From Ilex aquifolium (taxonomy: Eukaryota; Streptophyta; Magnoliopsida; Aquifoliales; Aquifoliaceae), in the NCBI GenBank assembly GCA_951799425.1, contig OX637397.1, forward strand, positions 12,575,064 to 12,639,063: DNA of 64,000 nucleotides, given 5' to 3'. Shown here in pieces: positions 36,601 through 47,337 of this stretch (position 1 is the first letter of the stretch; every line of letters begins with the position of its first letter). The position numbers and the translations under genes are program-made. Under the pieces are notes generated by a model that worked only from the letters and a program-made list of their open reading frames with translations, did not search any database and was not told where the DNA came from.

Positions 36601-36770
36601 ATCAAATAAACATTAACCACAAAATAATTTGACACTACAATACACAAAATTTTCATACTAGAAAAATAGTCATGCACCATGTGGACGTTGTGCTTTCAAG
36701 CCTTCGGCCTTTGACTCCTGGGACCTCTTCTTCCCCCTGGAATATGTACCATAATATGAAGTCTGAAATG

Positions 36771-37397
36771 TGATGAATCTGAAATATATTCAACAATATA
36801 ATCATATCTTACATTAGAAATATTGCCAAATTGGACTTCCCAAGTCTAGGGGCTTGCTACTACCCTTCAAATAACACATCGTCTATAAGTCAAACAAATA
36901 AGTATATGCTACACATACACTTTTCTAAACCATTTAGATATCATTCTCAAACACACTCACTCACCAACACATTCATTCACAACTATAACATCATTACCAG
37001 TATGTAAATGTTTGCAAGTATGACACACACAGAGAGGTCAAACACTGAAAACATACCATTTATAAAAAATAACATTTCATATATTCACTACTAATTTTAT
37101 GATACCTTATTATGTATCTCCTCCTGGTCGTTAATCACAACAAGCCGATACTAAGACAAATGAGGAGGAGTGTACACACTTCTACGTAGACCAAAACAAA
37201 CCTATTTTGGAATAATGAAAGGGGATACTTATGACCTCAAACCCATATTGCAAGGAATAAAAATATTGTGATGCAGAGGGAGGCACCGAATTCGGAACGA
37301 AGAAGATGGAATCGGATGAATAAGGGAGTGGTGATTTTTTGGAAGATAGAAAGAGGAGACCAGTGAGCTCAATGTTTAGAGGATGGAGGGAGCTGGG
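36771..37397. other. Non-coding flank upstream of Ulp1 copy B
   Basis: No ORF with recognisable content. A purine-rich stretch at 37260-37395 could be the leader region of the minus-strand gene, as the CT-rich stretch at 18020 could be for copy A. Confidence 0.35.
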
Positions 37398-37862
37398 TGT
37401 TGGGATTTAAGTCGTTTTAAACCCACAGACAAACACACACAATCCAAGAACAAACCAAGAACAGAAAAATAATGAGAAACAAGAAAGAACAAGACACACA
37501 GATTTTTACGTGGTTCGGCAATTTGCCTACATCCACGAAGCTGCAGGGATTTCACTATTGAGAAGGAGAATTACAGAGGGCGGTTGTACAATACCAGACA
37601 AACCCTAATCACCAAAGAGCAGTATTTATATGTCCTGCGCACTGGGCTACAAAACAAGCCCAAGCCCAAAAGAAATTTTTTCCCCGGGGCGTTACCCCCG
37701 GACCCCCACATCCACAAAGAAAACCCAACACTGGGTAATGGTTTTTGGCGACAGTATTTATATGTCATGCGCACTAGACTACAAAACAAGCCCAAGCCCA
37801 AAAGAAAATTTTTCCCTAGGGCGTTGCCCCCGGACCCCCACGTCCACAAAGAAAACCCAACA
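37398..37862 (-). mobile_element. Small solo LTR with internal tandem duplication, probable Copia type (fossil)
   Basis: Ends TGTTGGG...CCCAACA (7-bp inverted termini) and is flanked by target duplication CTGGG (37393-37397 and 37863-37867). On the minus strand there is a TATA-like CATATAAATACTG and, near the end, the AACCACGTAAAAATCTGTG phrase common in plant LTRs. A 131-bp unit (37621-37751) is repeated at 37752-37882. It covers the LTR end plus about 20 bp of flank, so the tandem duplication happened after insertion. The units differ at about 8 positions. No interior is present. Confidence 0.75.
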
Positions 37863-37979
37863 CTGGGTAATGGTTTTTGGCGGGATTAAGAGGAAATAGG
37901 AGGGAACTAGTGTAGCTAGCTATCACAACCTGATTGGTTGGTATGAAATTAAACACTAAACGACATCACATGGATCAGC

Positions 37980-38720
37980 CTGGCAAAAAAAAATAAAATA
38001 TGATCGATCAAACTCCTATACGATCGATCGAATAGTTTCAGGCTACCACATTTATATTGCTAATATGAGGGGGATTGAACAACCATTTTTCTGCTACAAC
38101 AACACCTCTACATTGATCTATCGCAAAATAAATTATCGATCATGAAGTTGTAAAATGTTAATGATCGATCGAATTACTAACTGATCGATCGCTAACTTTC
38201 AGAATGTGACCAATTTATACACTTGACCGATCAATCAAAAAAATAATTGATCAATCTTTAACTTGTTGATAAATACACGATCGATCATTATTTAGTGATC
38301 GAATAATCCATTACAATATATGATCGAGCATTACATATTGATCGATCAAATAAATGTATGATCGATCAGTATGTGGTAAGGTGTAGTGTAAAAAAAAAGA
38401 AAATTAAATGAATTCGATCGATCAAACCTATATGCTGATCGATCATATTGTTACAGGTCTGTAGTTTCAATCAGAAGTAATAAAAGTACTGTGGAGATCT
38501 GATCGATCGTGTAAAAAAAATGATAGATCAGTAAGTAGTAAATGAATTTGATCGATCACAGAATACATATTGATTGATCATATTGTTCTAGATTTGAAAT
38601 GTGAATCAGAAGTAATAAAAGTACTGGGGAGAAATGATCGATCGTTAAAACATTTCATCCATCCAATTAGTAAGTGAATTCGATCGATCAAAAATATATA
38701 TTGATCGATCATGTTATTGC
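37980..38720. repeat. GATCGATC-rich array with a 133-bp tandem unit
   Basis: More than 15 copies of GATCGATC or one-base variants occur at spacings of about 20-60 bp. From about 38410 they lie in a tandem unit of 132-134 bp (starts near 38410, 38544 and 38676) that also contains AATCAGAAGTAATAAAAGTACTG. Isolated copies continue at 38951 and 39971 within the next array. There is no coding content. Confidence 0.8.
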
Positions 38721-40450
38721 AGATTCGTAGAGAATCCATTGAAGTTGTAAATATTGCCATAAATGTGGTAAGAAATTCATTGTACTTGTAAATATTCCCA
38801 CAAATTTGGTAAAGAATCCACTACAGTTGTAAATATTCTCATAATGAATCCATTGAAGTTGTAAATATTCCCATAAAAGTGGTAAATGATCCATTGAAGT
38901 TGTATATCTTCTTGGATTAGTCATAAATTAAGCACACATCTGTGTGTTCTGATCGATCGATCATATTTAATAATCGATCATGGACTATTAAATATCATAA
39001 AAAATACCATTGAATTAGTAAATACTGCTCCCCACTAGTAATTTTGTCCACAAAACTGTTATATCTTCTTCGATTACTTGTAAATTATTTACAAATTAAG
39101 TACAACTCTCGTAAAAATATTCACAAATCTCGTAAAAAAATTTGACAACTCTCGTAATTACTACCTTCATATTAGTAACAAAACATTTACTATAGTAATT
39201 GTTTACACAAATGTTGTAAACAATCCACTAAAGTTTTAAATATTCTCATAAATGTCGTAAAGAATCTATTGAAGTTGTAAATATTGTCATAAATGTGGTA
39301 AGAAATCCATTGTTCTTGTAAATATTCCCACAAATTTGGTAAAGAATCCACTGCAGTAATAAATATTCCTATAAAAAATCCATTGAAGTTGTAAATATTC
39401 CCATAAAAGTGGTAAATGATCCATTGAAGATGTATATCTTCTTGGATTAGTCATAAATTAAGCACACATTTGTGCGTTCTGATCAATCGATCATATTTAA
39501 TGATCAATCATAGACTCTTAAATATCGTAAAAAATACCATTGAATTAGTAAATACTGCTCTCCACTAGTAATTATGTCCACAAAACTGGTATATCTTCTT
39601 CGACTACTTGTAAATTATTTACAAATTAAGTACAACTCTCATAAAAAACATTCACAAATCTCGTAAAAAAAATTAACAACTCTCGTAATTACTACCTTCA
39701 TTATAGTAACAAAACATTTACTATAGTAATTATTTACACAAATGTGGTAAATAATCCACCGAAGTTGTAAATATTCTCATAAATGTTGTAAATAATCCAT
39801 TGAAGTTATAAATATTGTCATAAATTTGGTAAATAATCCACTACAGTTGTAAATATTCTCATAATGAATCCATTGAAGTTGTAAATATTCTCATAAAAGT
39901 GGTAAATGATCCATTGAAGTTGTATATCTTCCTGGATTAGTCATAAATTAAGCACACATCTGTGTGTTCTGATCGATCGATCATATTTAATAATCGATCA
40001 TGGACTATTACATATCGTAAAAAATACCATCAAATTAGTAAATACTGCTCCCCACTAGTAATATTGTCCACAAAACTGGTATATCTTCTTCGATTACTTG
40101 TAAAATTATTTACAAATTAAGTACAACTCTCGTAAAAAACATTCACAACTCTAATAAAAAAAATTGACAACTCTCATAATTATTACCTTCATTATAGTAA
40201 CAAAACCTTTAATATAATAATTATTTACACAAATGTGGTAAACAATCCACTTAAATTGTAAATATTCTCATAAATATTGTAAAGAATCCATTGAAGTTGT
40301 AAATATTCCCACAATTTTGGTAAACATACAACTGAGGTTGTAATAATTCCCACAAATTTGGTAAACATACCACTGAAGTTGTAAATATTCCAACAAATTT
40401 GGTATACAATCCATTGAAGTTGTAAATATTCCTTTCATTATGGTAACAAA
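38720..40450. repeat. Nested minisatellite, about 41-bp monomers in about 500-bp higher-order units
   Basis: The monomer resembles TTGTAAATATTCCCACAAAT plus TTGGTAAAGAATCCACTGAAG (about 41 bp). Blocks of monomers alternate with a non-repetitive segment containing GATCGATCGATCATATTTAA, which recurs at 38951, 39481 and 39971 (periods 530 and 490). Short minus-strand ORFs with repeated TTSMDS or LQLQW phrases are translations of the monomer and are not genes. Confidence 0.85.
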
Positions 40451-40704
40451 ATTACTAGTAATCATGATGTACTATCTGACATATCATTTCAATGTCTTGT
40501 CTTGTCTATCAACCGGTATCCAACAGGTAACCGGTTACTCTTTGGAAATTTTTTTTTTTTTTGAAAGGACACATTAATCAACGGCTCACTTTTCTTGTTA
40601 GATAGATCTACAGTGGACATTGGATTTTCGGTATGATACCAAAAATCCCCTTGAATGTACCGTAGCCTGATCCTTTTTTTTTTTGATAACTCAGGACCTC
40701 ACCT

Positions 40705-41676
40705 GAAGAGCTGTTGTGTGCTATCGTGTTTGTAAGTTGGACTGTATTGTACCGTATTGTTTATTAATTTAGGTCAATAATTGATATAAGACTCATATAT
40801 AGTTATTTATAGTAAGTTTTTGTATATTATATGTAAATAAATTTATATTGACCCATTTAATAAATATGTGTAGCGAGTTTAAATTTATATTGACCCGACA
40901 ATGATTGACTTTCAATTAATGCACCGTGCCACTTGGGCGACGACAAAGACTTTGTGACCAACAATGACCGACTTTCAATTAGGCGACGACGAAGACTTTG
41001 TGACCAAATTTCTATTGCATGAATAGGGGTCCATTACCGTGCCGAAATTTTGTTTGTTGCTTTCATATTTTCATCTGTTATATTTATGATTATTTTTATT
41101 GTATTTATGAGTCGTTTTATTACTATTATAATACTCAAAAAATTATTAAAATAATTATTACAAAAGTGATAAAAATATTCATAAATGTGATAAAAAATAT
41201 TTATAAATATATAAAAAATTTACAAATGTAATAAATTTTTTTGAACTAAAAAAGTGGTAAAATGGTTATCACAAATGTAGTAAAAGTATTCATAGCAGTG
41301 ATAAAAATATCCAAAAAAATAATAAATTTTTTAATTATATAACGACGCACAAAAATTATAAAAATATTTATTAAAATGATAAAATTTAGAGATATTTTAC
41401 CAAATTTATTTCTACGGTAACGTAGTCAAGCCCTACACGAATAACCTGTTGCCGAGTTTAGTGTTTGACACGATACTTGATTGTTTCCATTTAGAGGAAA
41501 AGAATGATGGATAACCCCACATTTGTTTGTTTTTCAAAGTGTGGTCCAAACTAAAGACTTAAATATAATATCGAAAAATAAAATTTTAATATTATATTAA
41601 AATTTATTATAGTTGTATATATTTTTATTATTATTGTGGTATTAAAAAAATAATAAAAAATTAAAAATAGTTACCT
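40705..41676. repeat. Left arm of a long inverted repeat
   Basis: This stretch is the approximate reverse complement of 52468-53725. Matching landmarks include GAGCTGTTGTGTGCTA, TATATTGACCC...TAATAAATATGTGTAGCGAG, the CTTGGGCGACGACGAAGACTTTGTGAC block, CGAAATTTTGTTTGTTGCTTT and CATTTAGAGGAAAAGAATGATGG. Within it is a loose AT-rich repeat (AAAAATATTCATAAATGTGATAAAA). It has no coding content. Confidence 0.75.
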
Positions 41677-42606
41677 AAGGAAGATATAAATACCTCAAAC
41701 TTCCCAACCTCACGTTTGGCGGGGTTGCACCGATCCGTCCCGCTTGGGCGACGACGAAGGCTTTGTGACTGACTTTTCTTCTCTTTCACATGAATAACTG
41801 CTTGACAAGACACCCCTTGTTCCATCCCAACTTTTCCATCAATCAAGCAAAGTTCACACAATGCTTTTATCTTCTTAAATTCTTGCTTTTCAAAAATTTA
41901 AAAATTCTAAACCCAACTTTTTTTTGATTTTCAAAAGTATGGTACAAAATAAAGTAACGTGGGTCCCACTTTTTTTTTCCATTTCTTTTTAATGGTTTGG
42001 AGTGTTTGAGTCTTATCTTGACTAATTCTTTTGTCTGTCCGGTCAAAGATATGTTATTTACGACTGAAAATAAGATATTTATAATAAATAAATTTTTTAT
42101 GATCTAATCTCAAAAAAATATTCAAATTCAAACTCAAAACGTTTAAATTCACAACTCATTTGTTATTTTTTTCTTTTGATCACACAGAACTAGTTAACAC
42201 TACTTCATCATTGAGGGAATGAGTTCACTCGTTGAAATATCAAAACCACTTTAAGCGTTGTCTCGACTTTAGACTCATAATGGATCAGATTTTTTATTTC
42301 AATCCTATTTAAATTTGAATTTTATTAGTCATATATATATAATATATAAATTAATTTTTTTTGGTCGATTACACTAAACGTTAAATCTTTTTACATAAAT
42401 TCGTTTACGGATATATTCTTGTCTAGTTTGATTATCATTCGATTTAATTTACATATACGCATAAATAATACCTTTGAGTGATTATTTAGTAAAATTGAAT
42501 TGGAAATTCATATTTAATGCGAAACAAGAGTGATCCCACCACTTTTGTTTGCTGGACAAAATAAAGTGATGTGGGAACAGAATAAAGTGGCAGATACCGC
42601 TACTTT
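41677..42606. other. AT-rich spacer between the inverted arm and the Mutator-like element
   Basis: It contains another copy of the CTTGGGCGACGACGAAGGCTTTGTGACTGAC phrase (about 41745) and two variants of a CAAAATAAAGT-(A)ACGTGGG phrase (41945 and 42557). No gene is seen. Confidence 0.4.
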
Positions 42607-43642
42607 GAGTCTATTACTAATCTACGGTCATTTTTAAACAAATTTATCAATCTACAGCATTTTTAAACTTATTTACAAAACTATAACAATTTTTAAAAGT
42701 AGAGTCAATAATTCCGCTTTTCTAATAAAAACGGAATCAACAACTCCGCTTTTAATAAAATATATTTTTAATATCATTAGAAATCGTTATTAGTAAATCC
42801 GCTTTCTATGCGAGAAAAAATCCAACTGAAACTCCGTCGCAATCGCCACAGCCAAAGCCGTACAACCACTTCACGCGGTTGAGAACTTGTGTGAAGCTTG
42901 TTTTAAAGCTTCTAATACTTTCAAGACTTGCTGGGTCTCTTTTTCACATCTTCTTCTATGATTTACCGAAAAAAAATCTTTTTCTTCCATGGCTAAGCTA
43001 AGCTAAGCTTCTACAGAGAGAGAGAACTGTGTTTATTACGGGGCTCAGCAACAAGTCGTGATTCGTTACAAAACCCATTCACAAATCACCAAAAACCATT
43101 TGTTTGAACGAAAAATATAATGTCACAAAATCAACTCAAGCATCTCCTTCACAAACCCATTCACAAATCACAAAAAATAATTTGTCGAACCAAATAAAAT
43201 TAATCGTGCAAAATCAACACAGAACCCTTCAATTGATTTTGGGCTCTATAAGTAACCCTGAAATCCACCATATTCATAGCGATTGGATTCTTCTCCCATT
43301 ATGTGCGTGACTGTGTGTCAGTGTGTGTGTGTGAGCGAGAGAGAGAGAGACAAGAGGAATTATGGTGTGAGGGTAAAATGGATAATTTATAATTTCAATC
43401 AATACCTGTGAGCTGACAGAACGTATAAAGGTTCTCAATGTAATTTTCAAAGCAACAATGTAAAAGCGGGATCCTTGAACCCGCTTTTATTTTTAAAAGC
43501 GGGCTTGTTGATTCCGTTTTTATTAAAAAAGTGGAATTATTGACTCCGCTTTTAAAAACTATTGTAATTTGATAAATAAGTTTTAAAATGTCGTAAATCG
43601 ATAAATTTGTTAAAAAATGACTGTACATTGGTAATAAATTCC
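42607..43642. mobile_element. Non-autonomous Mutator-like element (MULE), possible Pack-MULE
   Basis: Terminal inverted repeats of about 150 bp (42607-42760 and about 43490-43642) align closely; they include TTTTTAAACAAATTTATC and GAGTCAATAATTCCGCTTTT in the left arm. They are flanked by a 9-bp target duplication CGCTACTTT (42598-42606 and 43643-43651). Long TIRs with 9-bp duplications define Mutator-like elements. The roughly 700-bp interior is GC-richer than its surroundings and has a GT/GA microsatellite near 43318-43350. On the minus strand a 39-codon ORF starts near 42990 (MEEKDFFSV...LEALKQASHKF). That looks like the 5' end of a host gene, but I cannot name it. No transposase is present. 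Confidence 0.8.
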
Positions 43643-43651
43643 CGCTACTTT

Positions 43652-44160
43652 ACTTGTTTTCCAAAAGTGAGAGACAAGTTTCCACTTCGAGGGCACAAAG
43701 GTAAATTTACCAACCTTATCATATTGTCCAATTTATTTATTTATTTTTTTATAACCCAGGAATCCCACCCAAATTCATTTGGACCCGTGACCTGTAGTTA
43801 ATTTAGACCTACGCGCAAGACTTCAATTTAAAAGAGGTAGTCTCAATGACGAATTTAATATTGATGGACGGCGATGACACGCTCTCTCTCTCTCTCTCTT
43901 CTTTCCCTCCTATTTTTCATTTCCAACCAAACAAAGAAAAATAGTATTTTTTTTCTATTTTTTATCCATCTATTTTCCTCGGTATAAAATAGACTAGTAG
44001 TGCACCTAATCTTTCGGGACGTAAGATATATATATATATATATAATAGTTATTGTCTGTGCCTGAAGGCACAAAGTAATTAAAAAAATGGTCAATAATAA
44101 ATATATTTATATTCACATTTAAAATCAAATCACAAATATAAAGGAGAGATAAATGAATTT
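43652..44160. other. Spacer with CT and TA microsatellites
   Basis: (CT)n at about 43880-43900 and (TA)n at about 44027-44043. The part at 43655-43725 is similar, in inverse orientation, to 52190-52240 (GTAAATTTACCTTTGTGCCCTC-like), so the inverted homology may reach beyond the 1-kb arms. No gene. Confidence 0.45.
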
Positions 44161-44169
44161 AAGTATCGG

Positions 44170-44785
44170 TTATAATGAGAGTGCGCGATGGAAGTGGTGG
44201 TGGGCGATAGTGGCGGTGGTGGTGGTAATGGTGATGGTCGTGGGGCGTGGTAGGGGTAGTGGTGGTCGGGGTGATGGTATGACAGTGACGGTGGTGGTAG
44301 GGTGGTGGTGGGGGTGGGGGTGGAGGTGACGGTGGTGGGGGTGGGGGTGGAGGTGACGGTGGTGGTGGTGATGGTGGTAGTGGAGATGGTGGTGATTGGG
44401 TGGTGGTGGGGTAGCGAGAGTGGTAGTGGCGACGGTGGTGATGGTAGGAGCAGTGGTTGTGGTGGTGGTTATTGTGGCAGAGGTGGTGGTGGGGTGGTAG
44501 TGGTGGGGCTGTGGGGGAGTGCTATGGTGGCGACAGAGATAGTGGTGGTGGGGTGGCGACATGGATGGTGACGACATCGGTGGTGCTGGTTGTGGCATAG
44601 GTGGTGGTGGAGTGACGATGGTGGAGGTGGTAGTGGTAGTGGTGATGGTGGTGGTGGGGGGTAGTTTGGTGGTGGGGTGAAGTGGTGGTGGTGGTGGTAG
44701 TGGTAATGGTAGTGGGGTGGTGGTGGTAGTGGTGATGATGATGGGGGCTATGGGGGGTGGTAGTGATAGTGGTAGTTCCAAACAA
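44170..44785. repeat. GGT/GTG-rich low-complexity tract
   Basis: About 600 bp made almost only of GGT, GGG, GTGATG and GTGACG triplet-like units, strongly strand-asymmetric. Long frames on both strands (His/Thr/Pro or Gly/Val runs) result from this composition. The tract has G-runs that could form quadruplex or triplex structures. Confidence 0.85.
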
Positions 44786-44841
44786 AATTTTTTTAAAGTA
44801 CTTATAAAAAATTATAAGTATTAAAAACTCTTTTAAAAAGG

Positions 44842-45022
44842 AGTAATATTACACTGACCAAAATTTGGAACCAAATTTAGAACCCAAATGACATGGTAGC
44901 GTGTCATTTGGAGTCTTTATTGGAGCCCAAATGACATGGCACCAAATAAGGAAGCCCAAGTCAGCTGCCATGTCATTTGGGTTCCAAATTTGGTCCCAAA
45001 ATTTGGTCAGTGTATCATTACT
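44842..45022. mobile_element. Foldback MITE, about 180 bp
   Basis: The ends AGTAATATTACACTGACCAA and TTGGTCAGTGTATCATTACT are inverted repeats that continue inward for about 55 bp (CAAATTT-GAACCCAAATGACATGG). The flanks share TTTTAAAAAG (44831-44840 and 45023-45032), a 9-10 bp target duplication that would suit the Mutator or hAT groups. There is no coding capacity. Confidence 0.75.
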
Positions 45023-45032
45023 TTTTAAAAAG

Positions 45033-45191
45033 TTACTTCAAATACACGCTTAGGACCCTATTTTCCCTATTAAATTTGGAGTGTTAATATTAGCCATCAG
45101 ATTAACTTTAAAATAAAATTTAAAGAGATCTCAACTGCGAATAACAAAAGTCATTTTGTTTATCTTTTGAGATTTGAATTGTATTATACTT

Positions 45192-45228
<37 letters not shown>

Positions 45229-45832
45229 GTGATTACGTTGATCTTCAGGAATTTTTATTTTTTTTTATAGAGCTATGCGTGCTTGTCGGAATGGGTTTTG
45301 AGTTTGATGTAATATCTTTACTTTTTTCATAACTAAAATTTATTCACTAACACTTTATGAGAAAAAAAAATTATTCACTCCACAAAAAAGAAAAAACATT
45401 ACCACTACTTGTCATTACAATTGAGATATAGGCTGTAAAATTAAGGATAAATTTTATTGACACCCCTGAATTTAGTTATATTTCATTGATTCTCTTTTTA
45501 ATTTTTAAAATATCACTGCATACCTTTATAGTTTATATATTATGCGTTTCAGAAACTACACCTACCATCCATTATGTTCCTGACAAGCAAAAAAACTTGT
45601 GCTGTAATGACTAATTTTCCTATAAGTTACCTATTTTACTCCTAGTGCTATATATACACCAAGATTGAACCAATATGATATCATCTTGTTCTCTTTTCCT
45701 CTTTAAAAGGAACTTCTTAGTGTTAAATTAATAATATAATTTTAATTTGATAAAATTAAATGTTAAAGTGATGAAATTAAATTTTGGTGTTAATGTGATA
45801 AAATTAAAATTAAAATTAATGAAATTAAATAT
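45033..45832. other. AT-rich spacer with TA microsatellite
   Basis: (TA)n at about 45196-45223. The last 110 bp repeat a phrase like TGATAAAATTAAA-TTAA, which continues on the far side of the Tat-type element at 51310-51550. The element therefore landed inside an AT-rich simple repeat. No gene. Confidence 0.5.
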
Positions 45833-46658
45833 TGATGGGTGCTCGGAAATAACAACCCAAGCCCAACTGTTGTTCTGCTAATGGGTTTTGCTAGCTAGTT
45901 TAGAGGAGAAGTTAGTCAATCGAGAGTGACGGTACAGAATATAGGTGGTTCACCTTAGCCAATGGACTAAGGTTACGTCCACTACAATGAAGTCTCTTGC
46001 TCCTTGAGGTCGTGTATTGATTTTAGGTGAGTACCAGTCGGTTACAGGCACTGGGCCTTTACAAATGTATACGCCTTATCTTACTGAATATCTGGGAATA
46101 GAAAACACAATGGGGAAGGTGAAGACGGTGATTTCGAGAGGAAGTTTCAGAGCCAGAGAGAGAGCCCAGCTACATAGCACTGTTCTATTTATATGGGTCG
46201 TTCGTCCTAGGGTTCTTGGTGGCTTCTTCTGCCTTTTTCCTGATCTTGTGGGGACCTCCAGTCCTTGTCCTGCAAAAGCTTGTGCTAGTCGGCACCCCTG
46301 TGCGCACGATCTATGGGTCGTTACGCACCACCTCTTCTTGCCTCCGGGGAGGTGTAACTGTGTTAGGTTTCAGAGATGATCCCCTTGCCCCTTGGACACG
46401 TGGTGCGACGGGATCCTTTCCAGGACAAGGGTGTGATTCCTCTTTCCCAGATTGTCTTTTTGGCTGTTACGGGATCAGGCCGGGACTGGACCGCTGGTTC
46501 TCCGCAGCTGTTGGGCTTGATCTTTGGGCCCTTCCTACTCTTTAATGTGGGCTAATGGGAGGCACTTCCTTTGGGCTAATAAGCCCAACTTCTGGGTTCT
46601 CAAGGTGTATTGGGCTCCGAGGCCATGGCGGCCCATAACCAAAATTCCATCCTTATCA
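45833..46658 (-). repeat. 3' LTR of the Tat-type element
   Basis: Pairs with 50459-51289. In element orientation it begins TGATAAGGATGG and ends AGCACCCATCA. Polypurine tract adjacent at 46659-46678 (minus-strand GGGGCTGGGGGCAAC). Confidence 0.85.
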
Positions 46659-47337
46659 GTTGCCCCCAGCCCCTGGTCATGAAGATGACGTCATCTCTTA
46701 CCTGGGGTTAGAAATGCCTTTTTCGAATTCTGACACTATCTCTCTTGGAAATGTCTGGTGGTCGGCATTGCTCTGATTTGGGTTGAGTTGATAGCTGTCG
46801 GTTACGATGGGATGGTTCGCACACGTGTCACCAGCGGGTGAGCCCAGTGGTACAGCTTCCTTGGCGTGTCCTATCATTTGCCTGTCACGGCTTTAAATGT
46901 TGTGTACAAAAGGGGAAATCCCTTTATCTTCCCTACTCTGTGCTTTTCAAAGACTCCTCCTTATGTCTCATTCTCTCCTTTCGGGTTTTTAAGGCTTTTC
47001 GTTCCTAGCTTCCTTGGTGGCTTAGGATCCCTGCGTTCTCGATTCCTTCCTGCCTCTAGCGTCTTTACTAGGTACGTCTCTCTTCCCTTCTTCTTTCTTG
47101 CTCGATCTGGATCCCTTCAACCTTCCCTGGTGGGGCTTTGGATTCCGCTTTTTGATATGGAGATTTAGTTACTTCAGGAGTCACTCCGACGACCTTTCCT
47201 CCCTTTCGTATTTTGTGGATCATTCTACTTTGCTATGGGTATCTCTCCTTAGAGGTTGGTGTCTGAGACCTCCATTTCTGACGGATTGCGCCTTACATTT
47301 GCCTTCCCTACACTCTGGTTTGCAACCTGAACCTTTG

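Larger units (their letters stand above)
30780..36770 (-). pseudogene. Ulp1-family gene copy B with HMG-box-like exons, split by a solo LTR
   Basis: Minus-strand relative of copy A, read from high to low coordinates. A Lys/Arg-rich exon (about 36745-36685) is followed by HMG-box-like exons at about 36570-36525 (GNADKKFTRE) and 36445-36308 (VIKQLADQW, then MADSEKQKYREMSIHAKSEY in a shifted frame). Then comes the PMD-like region at about 36150-35640 (KAAIKELGFGGILSL, CAWLIERFDIVSL, VYFVLFLIGHLLYPTM-like, NWAKFVFDGMVEGV), an exon with YLERVTPKGVFV at about 35490, a long exon at 35179-34685 (possible coiled coil, then RRPSKYVISPY), and smaller exons to 34110. The peptidase start is at about 33940-33880 (GRHSLVTLLPKQWLLDSVG) and 33815-33700 (RWYLPTWFS). 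A 2.5-kb solo LTR interrupts the gene. Beyond it are QQALARAVANSESKK (31130-31020) and the last exon at 30890-30785 (MRMNFAFSLATHADNKVRNK). The exons carrying catalytic His and Cys are absent. Several stops and shifts mark a dead copy. Confidence 0.65.

Noticed and set aside
37980-40450. CRISPR-like spacing of repeats
   Set aside because: The spacers are themselves repeats, the repeat is a short palindrome, and the genome is a plant; this is satellite-type DNA.
38578-40465. Minus-strand ORFs with repeated TTSMDS / LQLQW phrases
   Set aside because: They are translations of the 41-bp minisatellite monomer.
41019-41231. Tyr/Ile/Lys-rich ORF, mirrored at 52869-53132
   Set aside because: Both are AT-rich translations from the two inverted arms; similarity follows from the repeat, and no protein family is recognised.
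43731-43800. A second SINE-like stretch (AATCCCACCCAAATTCATTTGGACCCGTGACC region)
   Set aside because: Only a faint B-box-like phrase is seen, with no A-box or tail.
44170-44785. Long frames of Thr/Pro/His (minus) and Gly/Val (plus) residues
   Set aside because: They are translations of the GGT-type low-complexity tract. No domain, no start context, and frames are open on both strands only because of composition.
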